Source: Bacteroidia bacterium (GTDB lineage Bacteria > Bacteroidota > Bacteroidia > Bacteroidales > Azobacteroidaceae). From it: DNA of 64,000 bases. A model generated the notes under the pieces. It saw only the letters and a program-made list of their open reading frames with translations, made no database searches and was not told the origin of the DNA. Positions within the stretch are counted from its first letter, which is position 1. Every line of letters starts with the position of its first letter. The stretch is taken from assembly GCA_025999935.1 (NCBI GenBank), contig BNXY01000004.1, positions 21,161 through 85,160 on the forward strand. Direction: 5' to 3'. The position numbers and the translations under genes were made by a program. Below, one piece after another: positions 17,877-25,489 of the stretch.

Positions 17877-18986
17877 ATGAACAAGAAATTTATAACATTT
17901 GTCTTTCTGTCATTATCCATCCTCACGCTTGCATTTTATGCTTGTAAGGATGATGGTAATGATTCGGAATCCGGCCGCCGGGAAATCAATGTAATTACCT
18001 ACAGCCCGGTTGTTGCAGGACAAAAAATCAGTATTACCGGAAGTAATGTGGCTCAGACTACGGCGGTTGTTTTCTCTCCCAATGTTGAAACGAAAGATTT
18101 CACATTCGTGGGAAAATTTGAAATAAGCGTTGTGGTTCCTACCGGCGCCCAAAGCGGTACGATTACGTTAAAAACAGCCAATGGAGATGTTGTATCCACG
18201 CAATCTATTGTGATAGCTAATCCGACAATTACTGCGGCGGATGAAATAGTAGTTGCCGGCGAAGTACTCAGTATAAGAGGAAAAGATTTGGGTTCAATAG
18301 AACAAGTTATCTTTCCCGAAGAAATCGTTATCAACGCATTGGACTTCAAATGGAAAACCAATACTGAAATCAGGGTAACCGTTCCCCAACAAATAGCAGA
18401 AGGAACCTATATCCTTGACTTGATTTCCTCCGGCGGATTGGCGCTACACACGCCGTCTATTGAGATTTCAAACACCGGGGGTCCGGAACCTGAACCGGAG
18501 GTTTTCATTATGGTAAATGATTTTGAAGAACATGGCGGACACAATGGCGGTTGGGATTTAGGTTGGAACACTTCTAATACGGAAATAGTTACGGAAGACG
18601 GCAATTCGTATTTAAGAGTAAAAGCCGCTATCCCCAACGAGTGGATATTTAACTGTAATCACCAATCAAGCGGAGGCGTTGGCGGCGCTATCGAAAACAT
18701 CGAAAATTATGTTTTCCGTATGGATGTCAAAATAGAAAATGGCGTTTCCGGCGCTGAAAATGCGGACATGCAAGTTGTGTTGGGGGATTCATGGAATTGG
18801 TATGGAACAGGTTTACTTCCGGCATCTACCGATGGCCAATGGAAAACAATAGAAGTGCCTGTTAGCCGGTGGAGTTTAACCGGAACATTGAATCTCTCCA
18901 GCGGAACCAACGGTATTTACGGAGGTCCCGTTCCTGCCGGCGTATGCTTCGACAACATGCGGTTTACACTCGTCAAGAAAGATTAA
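17877..18986 (+). CDS. surface glycan-binding lipoprotein with IPT/TIG domains
   Basis: 369 residues, lipoprotein signal ending LTLAFYAC (Cys23). Two successive immunoglobulin-like IPT/TIG units occupy roughly residues 37-110 (VNVIT-type start, AGQKISITGSN, GTITLKTANGDVVSTQSIVI) and 112-200 (AGEVLSIRGKDLG, AEGTYILDLISSGG). A proline-glutamate linker (GGPEPEPEVF) leads to a ~160-residue C-terminal beta-rich domain with FEEHGGHNGGWDLGW, GDSWNWYGTGLLP and CFDNMRFTLVKK, the layout of SGBP-B-type proteins such as the xyloglucan and mannan binders of Bacteroides. It would hold polysaccharide at the cell surface for the GH5 and the transporters. Last gene of the operon, before a strong terminator. 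Confidence 0.85.
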   Translation: MNKKFITFVFLSLSILTLAFYACKDDGNDSESGRREINVITYSPVVAGQKISITGSNVAQTTAVVFSPNVETKDFTFVGKFEISVVVPTGAQSGTITLKTANGDVVSTQSIVIANPTITAADEIVVAGEVLSIRGKDLGSIEQVIFPEEIVINALDFKWKTNTEIRVTVPQQIAEGTYILDLISSGGLALHTPSIEISNTGGPEPEPEVFIMVNDFEEHGGHNGGWDLGWNTSNTEIVTEDGNSYLRVKAAIPNEWIFNCNHQSSGGVGGAIENIENYVFRMDVKIENGVSGAENADMQVVLGDSWNWYGTGLLPASTDGQWKTIEVPVSRWSLTGTLNLSSGTNGIYGGPVPAGVCFDNMRFTLVKKD

Positions 18987-19019
18987 GCCGATTTTCACTC
19001 AACGATAGGTAAATGAAAA

Positions 19020-19049
19020 AAACGAGGCAAAACTAATTTTGCCTCGTTT
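19020..19049. terminator. bidirectional terminator between the glycan locus and tsf
   Basis: Perfect 13-bp stem AAACGAGGCAAAA/TTTTGCCTCGTTT with loop CTAA. The gene ends converge here, 34 nt after the glycan-binding protein and 23 nt after the tsf stop, so it can serve both strands. Confidence 0.88.
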
Positions 19050-19071
19050 CATTTTACTTGTAGTTTGTAAA

Positions 19072-19896
19072 TTACTCCACATTCAAATTAACACGTTTGA
19101 AAGCGGTAACCGTCAAATCTTTATTCTGTTTTTTCAGATAATCATTGATGGTTATTTTCGAATCTTTCACAAAATCTTGCGCCAACAAGGTAAAGTCTTT
19201 GTAGTATTTTGTCAGAGCGCCTTCGGCGATTCTATCCAGAATATTTTCCGGTTTGCCTTGTTCGATGGCTTTTTCACGAGCGATTTTCTTTTCTCTGTCG
19301 ATGATATCCTGCGGAACGGTTTCTTTGTCAACACTCACGGGATTCATTGCAGCCACTTGCATAGCCACATCTCTTGCTACCTGTGTTTCAACACCGGCTT
19401 GATTCAAACCGACAATCGTAGCCAATTTATTTCCCGGATGAATATAAGCAACGGTAGTAGGAGCTGTCAGAAATTGATAAGCGCCCAATTCCATTTTTTC
19501 TCCGGTTACGCCGATACGGTCTGTAATCCATTCCGAAACGGGACGTCCTTCGATTAATGTAGCCAATAAATCTTCTGCCGTAGCGGGTTTGCTTTCCAAA
19601 GCCGCATTCAGAATATTTTTGGTTAAGCCAATAAAATCCGGGCCTTTGGCTACAAAATCGGTTTCGCATTTCACGGCCACGATTGCGGCGAAATCGCCAT
19701 TGGTAGCTGCCAAAACACAACCTTCGGCCGCTTCGCGATCTTCGCGTTTTGCGGCTACTGCCTGTCCTTTTTTACGGATTATTTCTATTGCTTTATCGTA
19801 ATCGCCTTCTGCTTCGTTCAGTGCATTTTTACAGTCCATCATACCTGCACCGGTCATTTTACGCAAATGCGTAATATCTGCCATTGTAACTGCCAT
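19072..19896 (-). CDS. tsf: translation elongation factor Ts
   Basis: 274 residues. Nucleotide exchange factor for EF-Tu. N-terminal UBA-like domain with MADITHLRKMTGAGMMDCKNAL, then the core GKPENILDRIAEG... and the conserved CETDFVAKGPDF segment that contacts EF-Tu. The translated start MAVTMADITHLR includes four extra residues before the usual start; both are possible. It follows rpsB by 89 nt on the same strand, the usual order. Confidence 0.97.
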   Translation of the reverse strand: MAVTMADITHLRKMTGAGMMDCKNALNEAEGDYDKAIEIIRKKGQAVAAKREDREAAEGCVLAATNGDFAAIVAVKCETDFVAKGPDFIGLTKNILNAALESKPATAEDLLATLIEGRPVSEWITDRIGVTGEKMELGAYQFLTAPTTVAYIHPGNKLATIVGLNQAGVETQVARDVAMQVAAMNPVSVDKETVPQDIIDREKKIAREKAIEQGKPENILDRIAEGALTKYYKDFTLLAQDFVKDSKITINDYLKKQNKDLTVTAFKRVNLNVE

Positions 19897-19985
19897 AATT
19901 TATAGTATTTTTTAGTGATACTGCAATAATATTAGGAAATGAAATACCATTTTCAAATTATCACATTATCAAATTTTCAAATTAA

Positions 19986-20828
19986 TTAATCTTCTTCTTT
20001 TACAAATTTACTTGCTATATTCGCGTTCAGTGCGGCTTCATCGTCTTTAGCGATAATTCCTTTTTTCACTGTTTTCGCTCTTCTTTCCCTGCGAGCAGGC
20101 GCTTGTTCCTCGCTTTCGGGGGCTGTGTCCAATTTTTCAACTTTGCGTTCCTCCAAGCCTTCGTTGATAGCAGTGCAAAGTGCACTCAAAATCACTTCAA
20201 TGGATTTGGTGGCATCGTCGTTAGCCGGAATTACAAAATCGATATCGTTCGGATCCGAATTTGTATCTACCATGGCAAATACAGGGATACCCAAACGGTT
20301 GGCTTCTGCAACGGCAATGTGTTCTTTCAACACATCGACGATGAACAAAGCGGAAGGCAAACGGTTCAAATCGGCGATAGAACCCAAGTTCTTTTCCAAT
20401 TTGGCGCGTTGACGGGTAATTTGTAATTTTTCTCTTTTGGAGAGTTGGTCGAACGTACCGTCTTTGGCCATCTTGTCGATGGTGGTCATTTTCTTAACGG
20501 CTTTTCGAATGGTGGGGAAGTTGGTCAACATTCCACCCGGCCAACGTTCTGTAACATAAGGCATACCGACGGAAGTAGCTTTATCGGCAACCACTTGTTT
20601 CGCTTGTTTTTTGGTAGCTACAAACAGCACTCTACGCCCCGATTTGGCGATTTGTTTCAGTGCTGCGGCAGCTTCGTCGATTTTAACGACGGTTTTATGT
20701 AAGTCTATGATATGGATACCATTACGTTCCATAAAAATGTAGGGAGCCATCGCGGGATTCCACTTTCTTTTTAAGTGTCCGAAGTGCGAACCGGCTTCCA
20801 ATAACTGATCAAATGATACTCTTGACAT
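19986..20828 (-). CDS. rpsB: 30S ribosomal protein S2
   Basis: 280 residues: standard S2 body (LLEAGSHFGHLKRKWNPAMAPYIF, HIIDLHKTV, VLFVATKKQAK, ERWPGGMLTNF, LPSALFIVDVLKEHIAVAEANRLGIPVFAMVDTNSDP) plus a C-terminal extension of about 45 charged residues rich in Glu, Ala and Arg, often seen in Bacteroidota. Part of the rplM-rpsI-rpsB-tsf cluster. Confidence 0.97.
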   Translation of the reverse strand: MSRVSFDQLLEAGSHFGHLKRKWNPAMAPYIFMERNGIHIIDLHKTVVKIDEAAAALKQIAKSGRRVLFVATKKQAKQVVADKATSVGMPYVTERWPGGMLTNFPTIRKAVKKMTTIDKMAKDGTFDQLSKREKLQITRQRAKLEKNLGSIADLNRLPSALFIVDVLKEHIAVAEANRLGIPVFAMVDTNSDPNDIDFVIPANDDATKSIEVILSALCTAINEGLEERKVEKLDTAPESEEQAPARRERRAKTVKKGIIAKDDEAALNANIASKFVKEED

Positions 20829-20938
20829 TTTTTAATTTGTTTAATTTGTTTACATTCTTTTGTTTAATCAACCCGTAAGTAGCTATTCGACAACTCAACA
20901 TGCAGAATAAGTCCTAAGCGGTTTAGATACTAAACTTT

Positions 20939-21022
20939 TACCCCTATATCCCCTAAAGGGGACTTTACCGCAGCCAAATGATAATCTCACTGCCTTCTCC
21001 TCCCCCTTTAGGGGGCTGGGGG
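20939..21022. repeat. inverted pair of C4/G4 palindromic repeats between rpsB and rpsI
   Basis: Two similar units face each other: CCCCTATATCCCCTAAAGGGG (20941-20961) and, inverted, CCCCCTTTAGGGGGCTGGGG (21002-21021). Each contains a CCCCTAAAGGGG-type palindrome. This looks like one of the small G/C-rich intergenic repeats found in Bacteroidota genomes, inserted into a ribosomal protein operon. It may form a strong hairpin in the transcript. Confidence 0.65.
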
Positions 21023-21409
21023 TTAACGTTTCGAGAACTGGAATCTCTTTCTTGCTTTGGGTCTTCCCGGTTTCTTTCTTTCCACTTCGCGCGGGTCGCG
21101 GGTCATGAAACCTTCCGACCGCAAAGCGGATTTGTCTTCCGGATTAATTTTCACCAAAGCGCGGGCAATACCGAGACGCGCCGCTTCCGATTGTCCTTTA
21201 TATCCGCCGCCTTGCAAATTGATGACAATGTCGTATTGTTCGGCAACACCTAATTTATTCAGGGGCTGTTTTACGACATACTGAAGCAAGGTAGAAGGGA
21301 AATAGGTTTCGAGTTCGCGCTTGTTGATCAGTATTTTACCTGAACCATCTTTGACGTAAACACGTGCGATAGCCGCTTTACGTCTTCCTAATGCATTTAC
21401 TACTTCCAT
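21023..21409 (-). CDS. rpsI: 30S ribosomal protein S9
   Basis: 128 residues, full length. Family motifs VNALGRRKAAIARVYVK, GGGYKGQSEAARLGIARAL, and the basic C-terminus ERKKPGRPKARKRFQFSKR that reaches the P-site tRNA. It starts 5 nt after rplM. Confidence 0.97.
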   Translation of the reverse strand: MEVVNALGRRKAAIARVYVKDGSGKILINKRELETYFPSTLLQYVVKQPLNKLGVAEQYDIVINLQGGGYKGQSEAARLGIARALVKINPEDKSALRSEGFMTRDPREVERKKPGRPKARKRFQFSKR

Positions 21410-21414
21410 TGTAA

Positions 21415-21870
21415 TTATTTAAGTGAATTAATATCAACTGACTTCGGTTGTTGAGCCTCTTGTTTGTGGGTTGCGCCATCATATATATATAGGTTGGTAA
21501 GAAGCTGTGCGCCCAAACGATTTTTGGGGAGCATACCTTTTATTACTTTCCTGAACAAACGGTCGCTGCTTTTTTTCTGCAAGGTTTCCGGCGTATTTTC
21601 CCTTTGTCCGCCGGGATAGCCCGTGTAGGAAAGATAAATACGGTCGGTCCATTTGTTACCTGTTAAAACCACTTTATCGGCATTGATAATGATCACATTA
21701 TCGCCGCAATCCACATGAGGGGTATAATTGGGTTTATACTTCCCCCTCAGAAGTTTTGCTACTTTCGAGGCAAGACGGCCTAAATGCTGTCCGTTTGCGT
21801 CAACAACAACCCATTCTTTGTTTACAGTTGCACTATTTGCAGAAATGGTCTTATAACTTAAAGTATCCAC
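21415..21870 (-). CDS. rplM: 50S ribosomal protein L13
   Basis: 151 residues. WVVVDANGQHLGRLASKVAKLLRGK, HVDCGDNVIIINADKVVLTG and GMLPKNRLGAQLLTNLYIYDG are L13 hallmarks. First gene of the cluster, about 115 nt downstream of a consensus promoter. Confidence 0.97.
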   Translation of the reverse strand: MDTLSYKTISANSATVNKEWVVVDANGQHLGRLASKVAKLLRGKYKPNYTPHVDCGDNVIIINADKVVLTGNKWTDRIYLSYTGYPGGQRENTPETLQKKSSDRLFRKVIKGMLPKNRLGAQLLTNLYIYDGATHKQEAQQPKSVDINSLK

Positions 21871-21985
21871 TGCTTGTAATTTTTTATTAGTTAATAATCA
21901 TTTGTCAGACTTATCTTCCTTTTCGACTAATTGGAATAAAAAGGTCAAAATCAAACACTTACATATTTGAATAATAATCGGCTTG

Positions 21986-22017
21986 CAAAGGTACGAACTT
22001 TTATTTAAACAAACAAA
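21986..22017 (-). promoter_or_regulatory. rplM operon promoter
   Basis: On the minus strand TTTG (22017-22014) and TACCTTTG (21993-21986) are 20 nt apart, an exact Bacteroidota -33/-7 promoter. The -33 box falls in the T-tract of the terminator of the neighbouring lipoprotein gene. Confidence 0.8.
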
Positions 22018-22048
22018 AAAAGCCGCCCTAAATTTTTAAAGGACAGCT
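22014..22048 (-). terminator. terminator of the small lipoprotein gene
   Basis: In the minus-strand transcript AGCUGUCCU (22048-22040) pairs with AGGGCGGCU (22029-22021), using two G-U pairs, followed by a U-run. On the plus strand the same positions give mismatches, so it is oriented for the lipoprotein gene. Confidence 0.75.
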
Positions 22049-22073
22049 TTTTTTACTTGTTTGTTCAATACGA

Positions 22074-22265
22074 TTACTGAACCGGAGTTTCTGCCGGAGT
22101 TTCTACTGCAGCTGAATCAACAACAATTTCGTCAACGATTGTTTCTTCAACTACCGGAGCTACTTCTTCGATTGCCGGTTCAACAACTTCTTCTTTTGCC
22201 TTGTTTGAACAAGAACTAAATGCTACCATTGCAGCAACTGCTGCGAATAAAACTAACTTTTTCAT
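22074..22265 (-). CDS. small acidic lipoprotein
   Basis: 63 residues. Signal peptide MKKLVLFAAVAAMVAFSSC with the acylated cysteine at position 19, then only 44 residues made of Glu, Val, Pro, Ala and Thr (VVEPAIEEVAPVVEETIVDEIVVDS). No fold is expected; such short lipid-anchored acidic tails occur as abundant envelope lipoproteins in Bacteroidota. It has its own promoter (TACCTTTG) and terminator, so it is a single-gene unit that may be highly expressed. Function unknown. Confidence 0.85.
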   Translation of the reverse strand: MKKLVLFAAVAAMVAFSSCSNKAKEEVVEPAIEEVAPVVEETIVDEIVVDSAAVETPAETPVQ

Positions 22266-22324
22266 TGCTTGATAATTAAAACGATTTTTATAATTCTTAA
22301 TTATTTCCTTATGGAAATCTGTTG

Positions 22325-22332
22325 CAAAGGTA
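22325..22332 (-). promoter_or_regulatory. -7 box of the small lipoprotein gene
   Basis: Minus-strand TACCTTTG, 60 nt before the start codon; a GTTG at 22358-22355 is a possible -33 element at 22 nt spacing. Confidence 0.65.
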
Positions 22333-22457
22333 AATATTTATTTTTTATGTTATACAACATATTTACACTTTTTTTTTATTTTGTTTAAAGTTTTTTTTTA
22401 ACATAATAATTCAATGAAATTTTAACAAAAAAAAGGGGCGTGTATGGAAAATATTCG

Positions 22458-22465
22458 TATCTTTG
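22458..22465 (+). promoter_or_regulatory. -7 box of the serine palmitoyltransferase gene
   Basis: TATCTTTG matches the consensus and is 98 nt before the start. The leader begins with a hairpin: CTGCTTTTT at 22470 pairs with AAAAAGCAG at 22502-22510. Confidence 0.6.
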
Positions 22466-22562
22466 CAGCCTGCTTTTTTCTCAACACTCTTGAAAAAGAT
22501 GAAAAAGCAGTAATAGTGAGATTTTTTTAATTATTATTATTAATCGTTCATGTAGTTTATTT

Positions 22563-23762
22563 ATGAACCTACTTGTTGAAAAATTAAGTAAATACGATGC
22601 TCCTCAAAAGGCGAAAGCCGCAGGCTTATATCCTTATTTCAGGGTTATTGAAAGTGAGCAGGACACTGAAGTTGTCATAAACGGGAAAAAAGTCTTAATG
22701 TTTGGTTCCAATGCCTACTTAGGATTGACAAATCATCCCAAAGTAAAGGAAGCAGCCATCGCAGCCACCAGAAAATACGGAACCGGAATGGCGGGAAGCC
22801 GTTTTTTGAATGGAACTTTAGATATCCACCTCGAATTGGAAAAAAAAATAGCCAAACTTCTGGGAAAAGAGGACGCAATCACTTATTCAACCGGTTTTCA
22901 GGTTAATTTGGGTGTTGTTTCCTGTCTTACCGGCCGTGAAGATTATATCCTCTGGGATGAATTAGACCACGCATCCATCATCGAAGGCCACCGCTTATCT
23001 TTCTCTCAAAAGCTCAAATACAGACACAATGATATGGAATCGCTGGAAAAGCAATTACAAAAATGCGCTCCGGATAAAATCAAACTCATTGTGACGGACG
23101 GCGTTTTCAGTATGGAAGGCGATATAGCCAACTTACCGGAAATTGTTCGTTTGGCAAAAAAATACAATGCCAATATCATGGTTGACGAAGCGCACGGTCT
23201 GGGTGTTTTGGGACGTCATGGACGAGGCACCTGCGATTATTTCGGCGTTCTGCCGGATGTGGACTTAATAATGGGCACTTTCAGCAAATCTTTGGCTTCC
23301 ATCGGCGGATTTATTGCCGCATCCGAACCGGTTATCAACTATTTACGCCACAATTCCCGCTCCTATATTTTCAGCGCAAGCAATACACCCGCAGCAACTG
23401 CAGCAGCCAATGCGGCGCTTGACATCATGCTGAGCGAACCGGAAAGAATTGAACATCTGTGGAACCTGACGGATTATGCCTTGAAAGGATTCCGCGAAAT
23501 GGGTTGTGAAATCGGACATACTGCAACTCCGATTATACCTTTATTTATACGCGACGACGAAAAAACTTTTTATGTTACCAAAGAGTTATTCAATCAGGGA
23601 ATTTTCGTCAATCCTGTAGTTTCTCCCGCCGTAGCGCCTTCCGACACATTAATTCGCTTCTCTTTAATGGCAACCCATACTTTTGAACAATTGGATTATG
23701 CCTTGGAGAAAATCGAAAAAAGCCTTCGGAAAGTAGGCGTTTTAAACGCAGTGTTAGTCTAA
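22563..23762 (+). CDS. spt: serine palmitoyltransferase
   Basis: 399 residues, alpha-oxoamine synthase family. It condenses L-serine with a fatty acyl thioester to give 3-ketosphinganine, the first step of the sphingolipid pathway typical of Bacteroidales. The sequence closely follows the Bacteroides enzyme as I recall it: FGSNAYLGLTNHPKV, GSRFLNGTLDIHLELEKK, LDHASIIEGHRLSFSQKLKYRHNDM, VTDGVFSMEGDIANLPEIV, VDEAHGLGVLGRHGRGTCDYF, and K242 in GTFSKSLASIGGF as the PLP lysine. The acyl-CoA ligase KBL of the same fold is the main alternative, but the SYIFSASNTPAATAAA segment and the N-terminus favour SPT. The 3' end overlaps dnaX, on the other strand, by 9 bp. Confidence 0.88.
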   Translation: MNLLVEKLSKYDAPQKAKAAGLYPYFRVIESEQDTEVVINGKKVLMFGSNAYLGLTNHPKVKEAAIAATRKYGTGMAGSRFLNGTLDIHLELEKKIAKLLGKEDAITYSTGFQVNLGVVSCLTGREDYILWDELDHASIIEGHRLSFSQKLKYRHNDMESLEKQLQKCAPDKIKLIVTDGVFSMEGDIANLPEIVRLAKKYNANIMVDEAHGLGVLGRHGRGTCDYFGVLPDVDLIMGTFSKSLASIGGFIAASEPVINYLRHNSRSYIFSASNTPAATAAANAALDIMLSEPERIEHLWNLTDYALKGFREMGCEIGHTATPIIPLFIRDDEKTFYVTKELFNQGIFVNPVVSPAVAPSDTLIRFSLMATHTFEQLDYALEKIEKSLRKVGVLNAVLV

Positions 23763-25454
23763 ACGCAAATTAAATTCTTTAACTAATTTGCTGAGAGTCG
23801 GATTTTTATCCGCCATATAATTGTATTTCTCCTTATCGGTAAATGGGGTTTGGCTTGAGTTGTCTTCGTTGATTTTCACTTCCAATACAATTTGATTGTT
23901 TTTGAGTTGGGCAAAAAGAAATTCTTTTATTTCCAAATTTTTTTCCTGAAATTTATGTTCCTGTTCGGGATTAAGTACGGTAATTTCCACCTTGTTATTC
24001 TCTTTTAATTCCGGCGTGATATACAGCATGGTATTTTTCAAATGAACATCATCCGCTGCATAAGCATATTCTTTCCATGCGGCGATTAATTCTTCTTTTG
24101 TAAAAGAGTCGTTATAAACCGTTGCCAATTCTTTCTTTACCGCATTTTCATTTTCATCCTTTACCGCAGAATCTTTCAGACCGATACGTACAATCGTTTT
24201 TCCGGCAGAAACCGGCCTATCTGTTTTTTTATCCGATTCCGGAAGCGGCTTGCTTACCGGGACTTCCGGAACAGTTTTTGTCTGGGTTTCTTTTTGAACA
24301 GGTGCCGCTTCATCCGAAATCGGCTCAATTATAATTTTTTTTTTATCGTCCTCTTGTTGAGGACTATTCAATTGACAAAGGCGAATCAGAAGTAACTCTA
24401 TGGAAAGCCGCTTATTTTTACTCAACCGGTAATTCAAATCCGTTTCGTTGGTCAATTCGATGGCTTTGTATAAAAAGGCCGTATCGCAACGGGCGGCTAA
24501 TTCGATGTATTTATTTTTGACCGCATCGCCCGTTTCAAACAAAACAATGGTTTGCGGATCTTTGCAAACCAGCAAATCGCGGAAGAAAACCGCCAATCCG
24601 CTCAGAATTTGTTGCCCGTCGAACCCTTTACTCATTATCTCGTTCAACAACAACATATTCCGGCTGACTTTGTTTTCTATGGCCGCCTCCGTCAACCGGA
24701 AATAATAGTCGTAATCCAACACATTGAGATTGTCAATCACTGTTTTATACGTTACATTTCCTTGTGAGAAACTAATTACCTGATCAAAAATCGACAAGGC
24801 GTCGCGCATACCGCCATCGGCTTTTTGTGCAATGACATTCAAAGCTTCCCGCTCGGCATTCACGTTTTCCTGCTTGGCGACATATTCTAAATAGCCGACT
24901 ATATCATTGATATGGATACGGTTAAAATCATAAATCTGACAACGGGAAAGAATGGTAGGCAGGATTTTATGTTTTTCGGTGGTAGCCAGAATAAAAATGG
25001 CATGATGCGGCGGTTCTTCAAGGGTTTTCAGAAAAGCGTTGAACGCTGCCGACGACAGCATGTGTACTTCATCAATAATATACACCTTGTATTTCCCTAA
25101 CTGAGGCATAATCCGCACCTGCTCGGTCAGCACCCGGATATCATCGACCGAATTGTTGGAAGCCGCATCCAATTCGTGGATGTTCAAAGAACGGTTTTCA
25201 TTGAATGAGCGGCAGGATTCACATTCATTACAAGCCTCGCCCTCGGAAGTGGGATGAAAACAATTGATGGTCTTGGCAAAAATGCGCGCACAAGTCGTCT
25301 TCCCCACCCCTCTCGGCCCGCAAAACAAATAAGCATGCGCCAATTTATTATTTAGAATAGCATTTTTCAAAGTTGTTGTCAATGCATTCTGCCCTACTAC
25401 CGAATGAAAAGTAGCAGGACGGTATTTTCTCGCTGAAACAATATAATTATCCAT
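23754..25454 (-). CDS. dnaX: DNA polymerase III subunit gamma/tau
   Basis: 566 residues. Clamp-loader ATPase. Domain I carries Walker A GPRGVGKTTC (46-55), a four-cysteine zinc site (C65, C75, C78, C81), Walker B YIIDEVHML, and sensor TTEKHKILPTILSRCQ; domain II follows to ~240 and domain III to about residue 364 (SIELLLIRLCQL). Beyond this is a ~100-residue charged linker and a C-terminal part (YAADDVHLKNTMLYI...) like the tau region that binds the polymerase. At codons 371-374 there is an A10 run (24344-24335); a shift in either direction hits a stop within five codons, giving a product of domains I-III only, as gamma is. No transcriptional partner is visible; the gene stands alone between convergent spt and the nuclease gene upstream. 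Confidence 0.96.
   Translation of the reverse strand: MDNYIVSARKYRPATFHSVVGQNALTTTLKNAILNNKLAHAYLFCGPRGVGKTTCARIFAKTINCFHPTSEGEACNECESCRSFNENRSLNIHELDAASNNSVDDIRVLTEQVRIMPQLGKYKVYIIDEVHMLSSAAFNAFLKTLEEPPHHAIFILATTEKHKILPTILSRCQIYDFNRIHINDIVGYLEYVAKQENVNAEREALNVIAQKADGGMRDALSIFDQVISFSQGNVTYKTVIDNLNVLDYDYYFRLTEAAIENKVSRNMLLLNEIMSKGFDGQQILSGLAVFFRDLLVCKDPQTIVLFETGDAVKNKYIELAARCDTAFLYKAIELTNETDLNYRLSKNKRLSIELLLIRLCQLNSPQQEDDKKKIIIEPISDEAAPVQKETQTKTVPEVPVSKPLPESDKKTDRPVSAGKTIVRIGLKDSAVKDENENAVKKELATVYNDSFTKEELIAAWKEYAYAADDVHLKNTMLYITPELKENNKVEITVLNPEQEHKFQEKNLEIKEFLFAQLKNNQIVLEVKINEDNSSQTPFTDKEKYNYMADKNPTLSKLVKEFNLRLD
24335..24344 (-). promoter_or_regulatory. A10 slippage site inside dnaX
   Basis: The minus-strand coding sequence reads GAT followed by ten A and TTATAATTGAG. 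In frame 0 this is Asp-Lys-Lys-Lys-Ile-Ile-Ile-Glu. One extra A gives Asp-Lys-Lys-Lys-Asn-Tyr-Asn-stop; one A fewer gives Asp-Lys-Lys-Lys-Leu-stop. The run begins right after domain III. In Thermus thermophilus an A9 run at the corresponding place causes transcriptional slippage that makes gamma. Confidence 0.6.
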
Positions 25455-25489
25455 TTATAATATTTATATAAAGTAAATTTCACATGCAC

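Noticed and set aside
22499-22555. Short ATG frames in the spt leader, including ATG-TAG
   Set aside because: Four codons and a start-stop without notable codons; expected by chance in an AT-rich leader.
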